A stretch of 64,000 bases of DNA from RBG-16-66-20 sp964564865. Lineage in GTDB: Bacteria; Pseudomonadota; Gammaproteobacteria; Burkholderiales; SG8-39. Position numbers and translations under genes: made by a program. Within the stretch, counting starts at the first letter, position 1, and every line of letters starts with the position of its first letter. Positions 41,467-49,943 of this stretch are shown here, piece after piece. The notes under the pieces are model-generated. The model saw only the letters and a list, made by a program, of their open reading frames with translations. It searched no databases and was not told the origin of the DNA. The stretch is taken from contig CAZMDA010000010.1 of assembly GCA_964564865.1 (NCBI GenBank), positions 10,840 to 74,839 on the forward strand, in the 5' to 3' direction.

Positions 41467-42062
41467 TGCCGGCGCCGTCCCGGCGCGAGTTCGTCGCCGG
41501 CGCCGCCGGCCGCATCGAGTGCGCGGTGGACACCCCCGAGGGCGGCGCGGCGCGCGGCATCGCGCTGGTCGCCCATCCGCATCCCCTCTTTGGCGGCACC
41601 CTGGACAACAAGGTGGCGCAGACCCTGGCGCGCGCCTTCGTCGAGCTGGGCTACGAGGCCTGGCGGCCCAACTTCCGCGGCGTGGGACAGAGCGAGGGCA
41701 GCCACGACGAGGGGCGCGGCGAACTGGAGGACCTGCTCGCGGTGCTCGAGCACGCGGGCGCGCGGCGGCCTGCGCTGGCGGGGTTCTCCTTCGGCGCCGC
41801 GCTCGTGGCGCAGGCCGCGCAACGCATCGAGGCCGAGCGGCTGGTGCTGGTCGGGCTGGCGGTGAACCGGCTGCCGGTGCCGAAGGTCGCGGCCGACACG
41901 CTCGTGATCCACGGCGAGGAGGACACCACGGTGCCGCTCGCCGACGTATTCGCCTGGGCGCGGCCGCAGGACCTGCCGGTGGTGGTGATTCCCGGCACCG
42001 ACCATTTCTTCCATCGCCGGCTCGGCCTGCTGCGCGCGATCGTGAAAGGCAATTGGAAGTGA
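41466..42062 (+). CDS. alpha/beta hydrolase of the YfgM/CocE-like small family
   Basis: The 198-residue protein has a compact alpha/beta hydrolase fold: ALVAHPHPLFGGTLDNKVAQTL, FRGVGQSEGSHDEG, nucleophile elbow GFSFGAAL, acid in VIHGEEDTTVPL and histidine in IPGTDHFFHRRL. This short class is encoded beside 2Fe-2S ferredoxin and ABC exporter genes in many betaproteobacteria, with unknown substrate. The subfamily name in the call is a loose label; only the fold is certain. The start overlaps the ferredoxin stop and the end overlaps the ABC ATPase start (GTGA). Confidence 0.85.
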   Translation: MPAPSRREFVAGAAGRIECAVDTPEGGAARGIALVAHPHPLFGGTLDNKVAQTLARAFVELGYEAWRPNFRGVGQSEGSHDEGRGELEDLLAVLEHAGARRPALAGFSFGAALVAQAAQRIEAERLVLVGLAVNRLPVPKVAADTLVIHGEEDTTVPLADVFAWARPQDLPVVVIPGTDHFFHRRLGLLRAIVKGNWK

Positions 42063-42976
42063 GCGCGTTGCCGGCGTTGTCGGTCAAGGGCCTGCTCAAG
42101 CGCTTCGGCGAGGCCGAGGTGGTGTGCGGCGTGGACCTCGAGGTGGCGCCGGGCGAATGCTTCGGCCTGCTCGGCCCGAACGGCGCGGGCAAGACCACGA
42201 CGCTCAACCTGTGCCTGGGCATGACCGAGCCGGACGCCGGCGAGATCCGGCTGCTGGGCGAGCCGGTCCCGGCGCGCGCGCGCGAGGCGCGCGCCGCCGT
42301 GGGCGTGGTGCCGCAGTTCGACAACCTCGACCCGGATTTCACCGTCGCCGAGAACCTGCTGGTCTACGGCCGCTACTTCGGCATGTCCGACCGCGACATC
42401 GCCCCGCGCATACCCGGGCTGCTCGAGTTCGCCGGCCTCGCCGGGCGCGCCGACGCCAGGATCCGCGCCCTCTCCGGCGGCATGAAGCGGCGCCTGACGC
42501 TGGCGCGCGCGCTGGTGAACGAGCCCAGGCTGCTGTTCATGGACGAGCCCACCACGGGCCTCGATCCGCAGGCGCGGCACCTCATCTGGGAGCGGTTGCG
42601 GCGCCTCGCGCAGCAGGGCCGCACGCTGGTGCTCACCACCCACTTCATGGAGGAGGCCGAGCGCCTGTGCACGCGCGTGGCCATCATGGACAAGGGCCGA
42701 ATCATCGTCGAGGGCCCGCCGCGCGCGCTCATCGCCCGGCACATCGAGCCCCAGGTGCTGGAAGTGCACGGCCCCGGCGTGGAGCAGTGGATGGAGCGGG
42801 CGCGGGCGCTGGCGCCGCGGGTGGAGCGCGCCGGCGAGACGGTGTTCTGCTACGCGCAGAACGTGGAGGCGGCGATCGCCAGCCTCGCCGACCAGCGGGA
42901 ACTGGTCTACCTGCACCGGCCGGCGAACCTCGAGGACCTGTTCCTCAAGCTGACCGGCAGGGACCTGAGGGACTGA
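42059..42976 (+). CDS. ABC-2 type exporter ATP-binding protein (NodI-like)
   Basis: The 305-residue ATPase has Walker A GPNGAGKTT, Q-loop VVPQFDNLDPDFTV, signature LSGGMKRRLTLARAL, Walker B LLFMDEPTTGLDP and the H-loop LTTHFMEEAE. The C-terminal extension (YAQNVEAAIASLAD, LEDLFLKLTGRDLRD) is that of NodI/DrrA-type exporters. It pairs with the permease gene 7 bases downstream. NodI names come from rhizobial Nod-factor export; in free-living betaproteobacteria the substrate is not known. Confidence 0.93.
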   Translation: MSALPALSVKGLLKRFGEAEVVCGVDLEVAPGECFGLLGPNGAGKTTTLNLCLGMTEPDAGEIRLLGEPVPARAREARAAVGVVPQFDNLDPDFTVAENLLVYGRYFGMSDRDIAPRIPGLLEFAGLAGRADARIRALSGGMKRRLTLARALVNEPRLLFMDEPTTGLDPQARHLIWERLRRLAQQGRTLVLTTHFMEEAERLCTRVAIMDKGRIIVEGPPRALIARHIEPQVLEVHGPGVEQWMERARALAPRVERAGETVFCYAQNVEAAIASLADQRELVYLHRPANLEDLFLKLTGRDLRD

Positions 42977-42983
42977 ATCCGCC

Positions 42984-43772
42984 ATGACGAGCGCCCGCCT
43001 CTACGCACTGCCCGGATTCAGCCTGCGCGCGATCGCGGTCTGGCGCCGTCACCTGCTGGTCTGGAGGAAGCTCGCGGTGCCCTCGATCCTGGGCAACCTC
43101 GCCGACCCGCTGCTGATGCTGTTCGGCCTGGGCTACGGCCTGGGCGCGGTGATCGGCAACGTCGACGGCACCAGCTACTTCGCCTTCCTCGCCGGGGGCT
43201 TCCTCGCCTCGTCCACCATGTACGCGGCGACGTTCGAGTCGCTGTACTCGGCGTTCTCGCGCATGCACGTGCAGCGCACCTGGGAGGCGATCGTGTACGC
43301 GCCCATGACGCTGGAGGACGTCCTCGCCGGCGAGTGGATCTGGGCGGCGACCAAGTCGCTGGCCGCCGGCCTTTGCATGCTCGCGGTGGTGACGGTTTTC
43401 GGCTACGCCTCCTGGCCGATGGCGCTGGCCGCGGTCGGAGTGGTGGTCCTCATCGGCCTTGCCTTCGCCGCGCTCGGCCTTGCCATCAATGCCCTCGCCT
43501 CGGGCTATGATTTCTTCAGCTACTACATGACCCTGGTGCTGACGCCGATGATGATGCTCTCCGGGGTGTTCTTCCCGGTGGACAAGCTGCCCGACGCGGT
43601 GCAGGCCGCGAGCCAGGCGCTGCCTCTGTACCACGGCGTGGCGCTGGTGCGGCCCCTGCTCGCGGGCCAGGTGCCGGAGGGTGCGCTGCTGCATGTCGCG
43701 GTGCTTGCCGGCTACGCGCTGGCGGGCTTCTACGTCGCCACGGTGCTCACCCGCCGGCGACTGATGCGATAG
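42984..43772 (+). CDS. ABC-2 type exporter permease (NodJ-like)
   Basis: The 262-residue protein has six hydrophobic helices and the ABC-2 permease features. These are the cytoplasmic start AIAVWRRHLLVWRK, LADPLLMLFGLGYGLG, SSTMYAATFESLYSAFSRM, the ABC-2 box APMTLEDVLAGEWIWAATKS, and MMMLSGVFFPVDKLPDAVQA. It forms the membrane part of the exporter with the preceding ATPase. Confidence 0.92.
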   Translation: MTSARLYALPGFSLRAIAVWRRHLLVWRKLAVPSILGNLADPLLMLFGLGYGLGAVIGNVDGTSYFAFLAGGFLASSTMYAATFESLYSAFSRMHVQRTWEAIVYAPMTLEDVLAGEWIWAATKSLAAGLCMLAVVTVFGYASWPMALAAVGVVVLIGLAFAALGLAINALASGYDFFSYYMTLVLTPMMMLSGVFFPVDKLPDAVQAASQALPLYHGVALVRPLLAGQVPEGALLHVAVLAGYALAGFYVATVLTRRRLMR

Positions 43773-43787
43773 GACGGCGCGCAAGCG

Positions 43788-44204
43788 ATGCTCCTCGTCA
43801 AGTCCCTGCACATCTTCTTCGTGGTGAGCTGGTTCGCCGGCCTGTTCTACCTGCCGCGCCTGTTCGTCTACCACGCGCTGAGCACCGACGAGCTGTCGCT
43901 GGAGCGCTTCAAGGTGATGGAGCGCAAGCTCTACTGGGGGATCGCCACGCCCTCGGGCCTGCTTGCGCTCGCCACCGGGCTGTGGCTGTGGCTGGGCTGG
44001 TTCCCCGGCGCCGGCGGCTGGCTGCACGCCAAGCTGGCGCTGGTGGCGACCCTGGTCGCCTACCACTTGTGGTGCGGCAAGCTGATGCTCGAGTTCCGCG
44101 CCGGGCGCAACCGCCACGGCCACGTCTGGTACCGCTGGTTCAACGAATTTCCGGTGATCGTGCTGCTGGGCGCGATCCTGCTCGTCGTCTACAAGCCCTT
44201 CTGA
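43788..44204 (+). CDS. hemJ: protoporphyrinogen oxidase HemJ family
   Basis: The 138-residue membrane protein with four helices matches HemJ/UPF0093: VKSLHIFFVVSWFAGLFYLPR with H8 and R25, the VMERKLYWGIATPSG segment, WLHAKLALVATLVAYH, and the C-terminal RWFNEFPVIVLLGAILLVVYKPF. HemJ oxidises protoporphyrinogen IX in bacteria lacking HemG and HemY. CopD-like annotations describe the same family. It is the last core gene before the A+T-richer insert, whose composition changes within about 10 bases of its stop. Confidence 0.9.
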   Translation: MLLVKSLHIFFVVSWFAGLFYLPRLFVYHALSTDELSLERFKVMERKLYWGIATPSGLLALATGLWLWLGWFPGAGGWLHAKLALVATLVAYHLWCGKLMLEFRAGRNRHGHVWYRWFNEFPVIVLLGAILLVVYKPF

Positions 44205-44243
44205 GGTCTCTATTGCCTGGGCTTACCAAATACGACGCACGAG

Positions 44244-44792
44244 CTAGGACTTTGATTCGCCTCTGTGGGATTCAGTATCCAAGCGTCGAATCTTGAATCT
44301 GCCAATTCCAAGAGCTTGGTAGTTCTTGAACCGAAGTAGCTCCGCCGCTTCCTTGCCGATGAACAGTTCAGCATCCGTTCGCGGATCTCGATGCTCTACT
44401 ACCTCGGTTACGAAAAGATGAATCGTTGGTTTGAACTCGCTCCCTTCATTCGACACCACCACTATCTCGCCTTTCGCGAGATTGAGGCGATTACCTTTAA
44501 AGGTGATCACGTAGTTACGTTCAAGCCGGTTGTTGATTCCAACATTTACATCGATTCCGCCCTCAATCTTGCTAACTAAGTTTGCGTTGAGTCGATCTAT
44601 CGTACGTTGTACAGATTCAATCTGACTTCCTGCACGTTTGATTATTGGAACTACATCAATGGCAGCGTTTACCAGATACCAAATGCCTGCAACTAGAAAT
44701 CCACCAAAGACAGTGACGAACCATACGTTGTTGACGAGTTTCTTCACCGTTCTACCCAATCCCGCTCGTTTTGTTTCTGGGCTCGTCGCCAT
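44244..44792 (-). CDS. membrane-anchored protein of unknown function, partner of the AAA ATPase
   Basis: I recognise no family for this 182-residue protein. A basic N-terminus is followed by one strong transmembrane helix (about residues 22-48, FVTVFGGFLVAGIWYLV). A short amphipathic helix comes next (about 52-75, KRAGSQIESVQRTIDRLNANL). The soluble domain (80-182) is beta-rich: NYVITFKGNRLNLAKGEIVVVSN, PTIHLFVTEVVEHRDP and an RFKIRRLD strand. The gene follows the ATPase gene by 21 bases on the same strand and shares its low G+C content and codon use, so the two form one unit. A membrane effector or anchor controlled by the ATPase is a reasonable guess. Confidence 0.82.
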   Translation of the reverse strand: MATSPETKRAGLGRTVKKLVNNVWFVTVFGGFLVAGIWYLVNAAIDVVPIIKRAGSQIESVQRTIDRLNANLVSKIEGGIDVNVGINNRLERNYVITFKGNRLNLAKGEIVVVSNEGSEFKPTIHLFVTEVVEHRDPRTDAELFIGKEAAELLRFKNYQALGIGRFKIRRLDTESHRGESKS

Positions 44793-44813
44793 ACGCGTTT
44801 CTTTTCTTCTGGA

Positions 44814-46064
44814 TCAGGTAGTTGGTTTCTCACGCTTGCCGAAATTCAGTGCTCGTTGCGGCATTTGTCGGCGAATAAATCGACCGAGCAGAGGCACAGC
44901 GAAGGAGTACTTTCCATGGCGATTTTTGTATATGAGACCAGCGTCACACAGTACAGACAACATTTGACTAACGTGGCTACTGCTGAATGGTTTCGGAGAG
45001 CTCTTGGATTGCTCAACTACCTCTTGAACTGTGAACTCATTCTCCGAAGTCTCCAGTTGCGCGATCACCCCCATTAACTCGCGTTGTCTATCTGTAGATC
45101 GTGCCCATCTACCGGAGAAAAAATCCGCGTCGAGCTTACGGACGATCTCATTCACTGGGACAGAGTGCTTCTCGCCCCGGGAGTCTTGCTGAATGAATAT
45201 GTCGTAGACCTCTCTACAGATAAACTGGATAAAGTAAGGGTATCCGGCAGAGATATCCACGATTGTGTCTACGGACTCACTGGTAAATGTAACTGGACAA
45301 CCTGTGGCTTTGATTGGAACCAGCATAGCGTCACGACTGGATTGTTGGTCTAGCCTATCTAGAAACACAACGTGGAACATTCGCTCTGAAAACGTTCTTG
45401 CTTCAACCAGCTTTGGGAACAGTGTCGGGAGGCCAGTCAGTACAAGAGTGAACCGAATGCCCTTTCGTTGAAGCGACTGAAACACGTCAAGGAGCAACGA
45501 CAACGGATACTGGTCCTTCTCCGCATGATCAGTGAGATTCTGTGCTTCGTCGTAGGCGAAGATGATTCCTCTCGGACCTTGGTCAATAGATGTAATGCGC
45601 TCCCACACAAGTTCCAATACGCGCTTTAATTTATCGCTGACTAGCCCTGGTGTTTGATCGTAGACTCCTGCAAGAGTGTCAAAAGAAAGTCGTTCTTCAA
45701 ACAAATCTGTTTGGGAAAGAAAGCCGGGTTTGCTTGTTCGCCAAGACCTATTTATGAGCGATGAGGTGACTACGGAAATGTCGGTAAGCAACCTCGTTGC
45801 GAGATTCTGTTCGCTTAGGCTGGATGTTTCGGATAGATCAGTTCCTACCCAAAGCCACTTCTCTCTGCCCGCAATTGGACGAAGCGATTCAAGAAGTACG
45901 GTTTTTCCAACTCCACGCAAACCTGTAAGGACCATGTTTTGAAGAATCACTTCTTGGTCCAGCAGTTGCTCGAACTCCTTTATTTCTTTGTCACGTCCAG
46001 CGAGATAGGGCGGCATATGGCCTGCGCCTGGACGAAAAGGGTTTGCGAAAGTCTTCTTGGACAT
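44814..46064 (-). CDS. Orc1/Cdc6-like AAA ATPase with C-terminal winged helix
   Basis: The 416-residue protein belongs to the AAA_16/ATPase_2 group of P-loop NTPases. It has Walker A TGLRGVGKT (K54), Walker B GIIFAYDEAQNL (D172, E173), a sensor-1-like VLTGLPTLFPKLVE, and a sensor-2-like SAGYPYFIQFICREVYD. Residues about 325-400 form a winged helix (RQRELMGVIAQLE, FSSSHVSQMLSVLCDAGLIYKNRHGKYSF). Proteins of this plan include archaeal ATPases and ATPase components of some phage-defence modules. Here it is paired with a membrane protein. The gene is about half G+C (32 of 60 in one row I counted) against more than 70% in the neighbours, so it was acquired. Confidence 0.88.
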   Translation of the reverse strand: MSKKTFANPFRPGAGHMPPYLAGRDKEIKEFEQLLDQEVILQNMVLTGLRGVGKTVLLESLRPIAGREKWLWVGTDLSETSSLSEQNLATRLLTDISVVTSSLINRSWRTSKPGFLSQTDLFEERLSFDTLAGVYDQTPGLVSDKLKRVLELVWERITSIDQGPRGIIFAYDEAQNLTDHAEKDQYPLSLLLDVFQSLQRKGIRFTLVLTGLPTLFPKLVEARTFSERMFHVVFLDRLDQQSSRDAMLVPIKATGCPVTFTSESVDTIVDISAGYPYFIQFICREVYDIFIQQDSRGEKHSVPVNEIVRKLDADFFSGRWARSTDRQRELMGVIAQLETSENEFTVQEVVEQSKSSPKPFSSSHVSQMLSVLCDAGLIYKNRHGKYSFAVPLLGRFIRRQMPQRALNFGKREKPTT

Positions 46065-46109
46065 ATGCAGGCGCAGTGAATGAATTACATAAATTTACTG
46101 GAGTGGCTA

Positions 46110-46139
46110 ATTGTAGTGCACGATGTTGTTACTAGTCAA
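46110..46139 (-). promoter_or_regulatory. promoter of the AAA ATPase/membrane protein unit
   Basis: On the minus strand TTGACT (46139-46134) and TACAAT (46115-46110) are separated by 18 bases, each one mismatch from consensus. The start point would be near 46103, leaving a leader of about 40 bases. The whole gap 46065-46202 is A+T-rich and also has to serve the rlmL-like gene on the other strand. Confidence 0.65.
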
Positions 46140-46202
46140 CACTTAGAGGGCAACTAGGTAAATGATGCTTAATTGTTGTAAATCAGTAATTTAGGCACAG
46201 CC

Positions 46203-47339
46203 ATGAATGAGCTGTTCTTTGCTCCATGCCCTCGTGGCCTTGAGTCATTACTACGTGACGAGATTGATGCCCTTGGAGCGCAGAACTCATCTGTTACGAA
46301 TGGTGGCGTTGCCTTCGCTGGATCGTGGGAAACCTGCTATCGGGTCAACCTGTGGTCGCGTCTTGCCTCCCGGGTGCTGTGGCGCGTCGCCGGGTTCGCC
46401 TACAAGACCGAAGAAGACGTCTACAAGGCCGCCAGGGCAGTGGATTGGCCGCGCCTGTTCCCGGTCCGCAACAGCCTGCGCGTAAATATTTCGGCGCAGA
46501 AGAGCCCGCTGAAGAGCCTGGATTTCGCCACCCTGCGCATCAAGGACGCCGTCTGCGACCGCTTCCGTGAAGTGCTCGGCAAGCGGCCGGACGTGGACCG
46601 CGCCAGCCCGGACACCCGGGTGCACGCCTTCCTGGAGGCCGATCGCGGCGCGCTGTACCTGGACACCTCCGGCGAGCCGCTGTTCAAGCGCGGCTGGCGC
46701 AGCCAGGCCGGGGAGGCGCCGCTGCGCGAGAACCTGGCCGCCGGGATCGTGATGCTGTCGGGGTGGAAGCCCGACGAGCCGCTGCTGGACCCGATGTGCG
46801 GCGGCGGGACCCTGCTGGTGGAGGCGGCGGCGATGGCCCGCGGCCGCGCACCGGGCGCGCGCCGCCGCTTCGGCTTCGAGAAACTGTCGAACTACGACGC
46901 CGGCCTGTGGGAGCGGGTGCGCAGCGCGCCCGGCGCGGGCGAGCCGCGCAACCCGGTGCTGTACGGCAGCGATTCGGACGAGAAGGCGATCGCGATGACG
47001 CGGCGCAACCTCGCCGAGGCCGGCGTCGAGCGCTGGGTGAAGCTGGAACGCGCGGACGTCCTGCAGCGCGCCGCGCCCGCGCCCGCGGGCGTGCTGATCG
47101 CGAACCCGCCCTACGGCGAGCGCATCGGCTCGCGGGAGGAACTGGAGGCGTTCTACCCGAAACTGGGCGATGCGCTGAAGCGCAATTTCGCCGGCTGGCG
47201 GGCGCACCTGTTCACCGCCGACCTGAGGCTGCCCAAGCTGATCCGCCTGCAGCCGTCGCGGCGGGTGCCGCTCTACAACGGCGCGCTGGAATGCCGGCTG
47301 TACGAGTTCCGGATCGTCGCCGGGTCGAATCGCGGCTGA
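46203..47339 (+). CDS. rlmL: THUMP-domain class I rRNA methyltransferase (RlmL N-terminal type)
   Basis: The 378-residue protein has the N-terminal ferredoxin-like and THUMP region (FFAPCPRGLESLLRDEID, SLRVNISAQKSPLKSLDFATLRIKDAV). A Rossmann methyltransferase follows with DPMCGGGTLLVEAA and the base-flipping ANPPYGERIGS motif, as in RlmL (23S rRNA m2G2445). The RlmK half is absent, as in many betaproteobacteria. The first ~40 codons (46203-46320) use A/T-ending codons like the neighbouring insert, whereas the rest is host-like. This suggests a recombination junction inside the gene. The protein sequence is nonetheless intact. Confidence 0.9.
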   Translation: MNELFFAPCPRGLESLLRDEIDALGAQNSSVTNGGVAFAGSWETCYRVNLWSRLASRVLWRVAGFAYKTEEDVYKAARAVDWPRLFPVRNSLRVNISAQKSPLKSLDFATLRIKDAVCDRFREVLGKRPDVDRASPDTRVHAFLEADRGALYLDTSGEPLFKRGWRSQAGEAPLRENLAAGIVMLSGWKPDEPLLDPMCGGGTLLVEAAAMARGRAPGARRRFGFEKLSNYDAGLWERVRSAPGAGEPRNPVLYGSDSDEKAIAMTRRNLAEAGVERWVKLERADVLQRAAPAPAGVLIANPPYGERIGSREELEAFYPKLGDALKRNFAGWRAHLFTADLRLPKLIRLQPSRRVPLYNGALECRLYEFRIVAGSNRG

Positions 47340-47340
47340 G

Positions 47341-47703
47341 TCAGGCGCCGGGGTAGTGCAGCAGGGCGAGGGCGACGAGCGCGGGGAAGGCCTGCACCCA
47401 GAAGATCCGGCGGCTGACGGTGGCCGCGCCGAAGACTCCGGCCAGCGCCACGCAAACGAGGAAGAACACCTTGATCGCGAGGCCCGCCGCTCCCAGCGCA
47501 AGGCCCCAGGCGAGGCCGGCGGCGAGAAAGCCGTTGTAGAGGCCCTGGTTGGCGGCGAGGACCCTGGTCTGCGCGGCCTGCTCCGGGGTCATGCGGAAGG
47601 TGCGCAGGCCGCGCGGCTTGTCACAGAGGAACATCTCCAGCACCAGGAAATACAGGTGCGCGAGCGCCACCAGGCCGATGAGGACGTCGGCGAGCGCGCT
47701 CAC
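47341..47703 (-). CDS. DUF1304 membrane protein
   Basis: The 120-residue protein has four transmembrane helices. It starts VLIGLVALAHLYFLVLEMFLCDKP, followed by VLAANQGLYNGFLAAGLAWGL, the hallmark of DUF1304. The family is widespread and uncharacterised. It converges on the rlmL-like gene with one base between stops. It follows pilU on the same strand by 7 bases. Confidence 0.92.
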   Translation of the reverse strand: MSALADVLIGLVALAHLYFLVLEMFLCDKPRGLRTFRMTPEQAAQTRVLAANQGLYNGFLAAGLAWGLALGAAGLAIKVFFLVCVALAGVFGAATVSRRIFWVQAFPALVALALLHYPGA

Positions 47704-47710
47704 CCGCGGC

Positions 47711-48847
47711 TCAGACGATGTCCAGGTGCTCGATGCCCTTGGTGAGGTCCTTGTCCTTCGATTCCTTGCCGTGCAGCTTGATGTTGAGCCGCACCTCGTT
47801 GGTGGAATCGGCGAACCGGAGCGCGTCCTCGTAGCTGATGCGGCCGGCCTCGTGCAGGTCGAACAGCGCCTGGTCGAAGGTCTGCATCCCCAGCTCGCGC
47901 GACTTCTTCATGATCTCCTTGATGCCGTGGATCTCGCCCTTGAAGATCAGGTCCGAGATCAGCGGCGAGTTGAGCAGCACCTCCACCGCCGCGGCGCGGC
48001 CCTTGCCCTCGCGCAGCGGGATCAGGCGCTGCGAGATCACCGCCTTCAGGTTCAGCGACAGGTCCATCAGCAGCTGGTGGCGCCGCGCTTCCGGGAAGAA
48101 GTTGATGATCCGGTCCATGGCCTGGTTGGAGTTGTTGGCGTGCAGCGTGCCCAGGGCGAGGTGGCCGGTCTCGGCGAAGGCCACGGCGTGCTCCATCACC
48201 TCCATCTCGCGGATCTCGCCGATCAGGATCACGTCCGGGGCCTGGCGCAGGGTGTTCTTCAGCGCCGCCTCCCAGGATTCGGTGTCCACGCCCACCTCGC
48301 GCTGCGTGATCAGGCAGTTCTTGTGCGGGTGCACGTACTCGACCGGGTCCTCGATGGTGATGATGTGGCCGTAGGAGTTCTCGTTGCGGTAGCCGAGCAT
48401 CGCCGCGAGCGAGGTGGACTTGCCCGAGCCGGTGCCGCCGACGAACAGCACCAGGCCGCGCTTGGTCATCGCCACGTCCTTCAGCACCGGCGGCAGCTTC
48501 AGGTCGTCGAAGTTCGGGATCGAGGTGGTGATCACGCGCAGCACCGCGCCGACGCAGCCCATCTGCACGAAGCAGTTGACGCGGAAGCGGCCGATGCCGG
48601 CCGGGTTGATGGCGAAGTTGCACTCCTTGGTGGCCTCGAACTCCGCCGCCTGCTTGTCGTTCATGATCGAGCGCACCAGCATCGCGGTGTGCTGCGCGGT
48701 GAGCGCGGTCTGCGACACCGGGGTCATCTTGCTGTCCACCTTCATCGCCGGCGGGAAGCCGGCGGTGAGGAACAGGTCCGAGCCCTTCTTGGCGAGCAGC
48801 GCCCGCAGCAGGTCGTAGATGAATTTGGTTGCCTGTTCGCGTTCCAT
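47711..48847 (-). CDS. pilU: type IV pilus retraction-accessory ATPase PilU
   Basis: The 378-residue secretion ATPase has Walker A VGGTGSGKSTSLAAML, the Asp box ITIEDPVEYVHPHK, Walker B VILIGEIREMEVMEHA and His box TGHLALGTLHANN. The N-terminal GSDLFLTAGFPPAMKVD and the longer C-terminal tail (LHGKESKDKDLTKGIEHLDIV) identify PilU rather than PilT. PilU works with PilT on pilus retraction under load. The gene starts 6 bases after the pilT stop. Confidence 0.94.
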   Translation of the reverse strand: MEREQATKFIYDLLRALLAKKGSDLFLTAGFPPAMKVDSKMTPVSQTALTAQHTAMLVRSIMNDKQAAEFEATKECNFAINPAGIGRFRVNCFVQMGCVGAVLRVITTSIPNFDDLKLPPVLKDVAMTKRGLVLFVGGTGSGKSTSLAAMLGYRNENSYGHIITIEDPVEYVHPHKNCLITQREVGVDTESWEAALKNTLRQAPDVILIGEIREMEVMEHAVAFAETGHLALGTLHANNSNQAMDRIINFFPEARRHQLLMDLSLNLKAVISQRLIPLREGKGRAAAVEVLLNSPLISDLIFKGEIHGIKEIMKKSRELGMQTFDQALFDLHEAGRISYEDALRFADSTNEVRLNIKLHGKESKDKDLTKGIEHLDIV

Positions 48848-48853
48848 GCGGGC

Positions 48854-49900
48854 CTAGCCTCCGACGAAGTTGTCCTTGTTGGCCGCCTTGCTGCGCGCCT
48901 CGGCCATCGAGATGATGTTGCGCTTCACCAGGTCCTGCAGGTTCTGGTCCAGCGTCTGCATGCCCATCTGGGCGCCGGTCTGGATCGCGGAGTACATCTG
49001 CGCGATCTTGTTCTCGCGGATCAGGTTGCGGATCGCGGGGGTGCCGATCATGATCTCGTGCGCCGCGACCCGCCCCGAGCCGTCCTTGGTCTTGAGCAGG
49101 GTCTGCGAGATGATGGCGCGGATCGACTCCGAGATCATCGCCCGGATCATCTCCTTCTCCGCCGCCGGGAACACGTCCACGATGCGGTCGATGGTCTTGG
49201 CCGCCGACGAGGTGTGCAGGGTGCCGAACACCAGGTGGCCGGTCTCCGCGCCCGAGAGCGCAAGGCGGATGGTCTCCAGGTCGCGCATCTCGCCCACCAG
49301 GATCACGTCCGGGTCCTCGCGCAGGGCGCTGCGCAGGGCGTTGGCGAACGACAGCGTGTGCGGCCCGACCTCGCGCTGGTTGATCAGGCATTTCTTCGAC
49401 TCGTGCACGAACTCGATCGGGTCCTCGATGGTGAGGATGTGGCCTTCCTCGGTCTCGTTCTTGTGGTTCACCATCGCCGCCAGGGTGGTCGACTTGCCCG
49501 AGCCGGTCGGGCCGGTCACCAGCACCACGCCGCGCGGCTGGTCGGCGATCGCGGTGAAGGACTTCGGGCACTTCAGGTCCTCCAGCGACAGGATCTTGGA
49601 GGGAATGGTCCGCAGCACCGCGCCGGCGCCGCGGTTCTGCACGAAGGCGTTGACGCGGAAGCGCGCCAGGTTCGGCACCGCGAACGAGAAGTCGCACTCG
49701 AGGTTTTCCTCGTAGAACTTGCGCTGCCCGTCGTTCATGATGTCGTAGATCATCCCGTGCACGTCCTTGTGCTCCATGGCCGGCAGGTTGATGCGCTTGA
49801 TGTCGCCGTGCACGCGGATCATCGGCGGCAGGCCCGAGGACAGGTGCAGGTCGGAGGCCTTGTTCTTGACGACAAACGCAAGCAATTCAGTGAGATCCAT
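48854..49900 (-). CDS. pilT: type IV pilus retraction ATPase PilT
   Basis: PilT powers pilus retraction and twitching motility from the inner-membrane base of the machine. The protein of about 348 residues has the start MDLTELLAFVVKNKASDLHLSSG, Walker A TGPTGSGKSTTLAAMV, Asp box TIEDPIEFVHESK, the AIRNLIRE motif essential for retraction, and His box GHLVFGTLHTSSA. GGAGGA lies 6 bases before ATG 49900. Upstream in-frame codons shadow yggS. It is divergent from yggS across 43 bases. Confidence 0.97.
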   Translation of the reverse strand: MDLTELLAFVVKNKASDLHLSSGLPPMIRVHGDIKRINLPAMEHKDVHGMIYDIMNDGQRKFYEENLECDFSFAVPNLARFRVNAFVQNRGAGAVLRTIPSKILSLEDLKCPKSFTAIADQPRGVVLVTGPTGSGKSTTLAAMVNHKNETEEGHILTIEDPIEFVHESKKCLINQREVGPHTLSFANALRSALREDPDVILVGEMRDLETIRLALSGAETGHLVFGTLHTSSAAKTIDRIVDVFPAAEKEMIRAMISESIRAIISQTLLKTKDGSGRVAAHEIMIGTPAIRNLIRENKIAQMYSAIQTGAQMGMQTLDQNLQDLVKRNIISMAEARSKAANKDNFVGG

Positions 49901-49943
49901 TACAATTCCTCCGGGGCCAAGTGCATGACGAAGCAGGCAAAGT

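Noticed and set aside
44856..45942. Several small plus-strand open frames inside the A+T-richer insert
   Set aside because: They lie opposite the ATPase gene, lack ribosome-binding sequences and have no recognisable composition or motif.
44205..46202. Integrase, transposase, tRNA attachment site or terminal repeats around the low-G+C insert
   Set aside because: None is visible. The gaps at both ends hold only promoter-like A+T-rich sequence, so the insert is better explained by recombination than by a mobile element.
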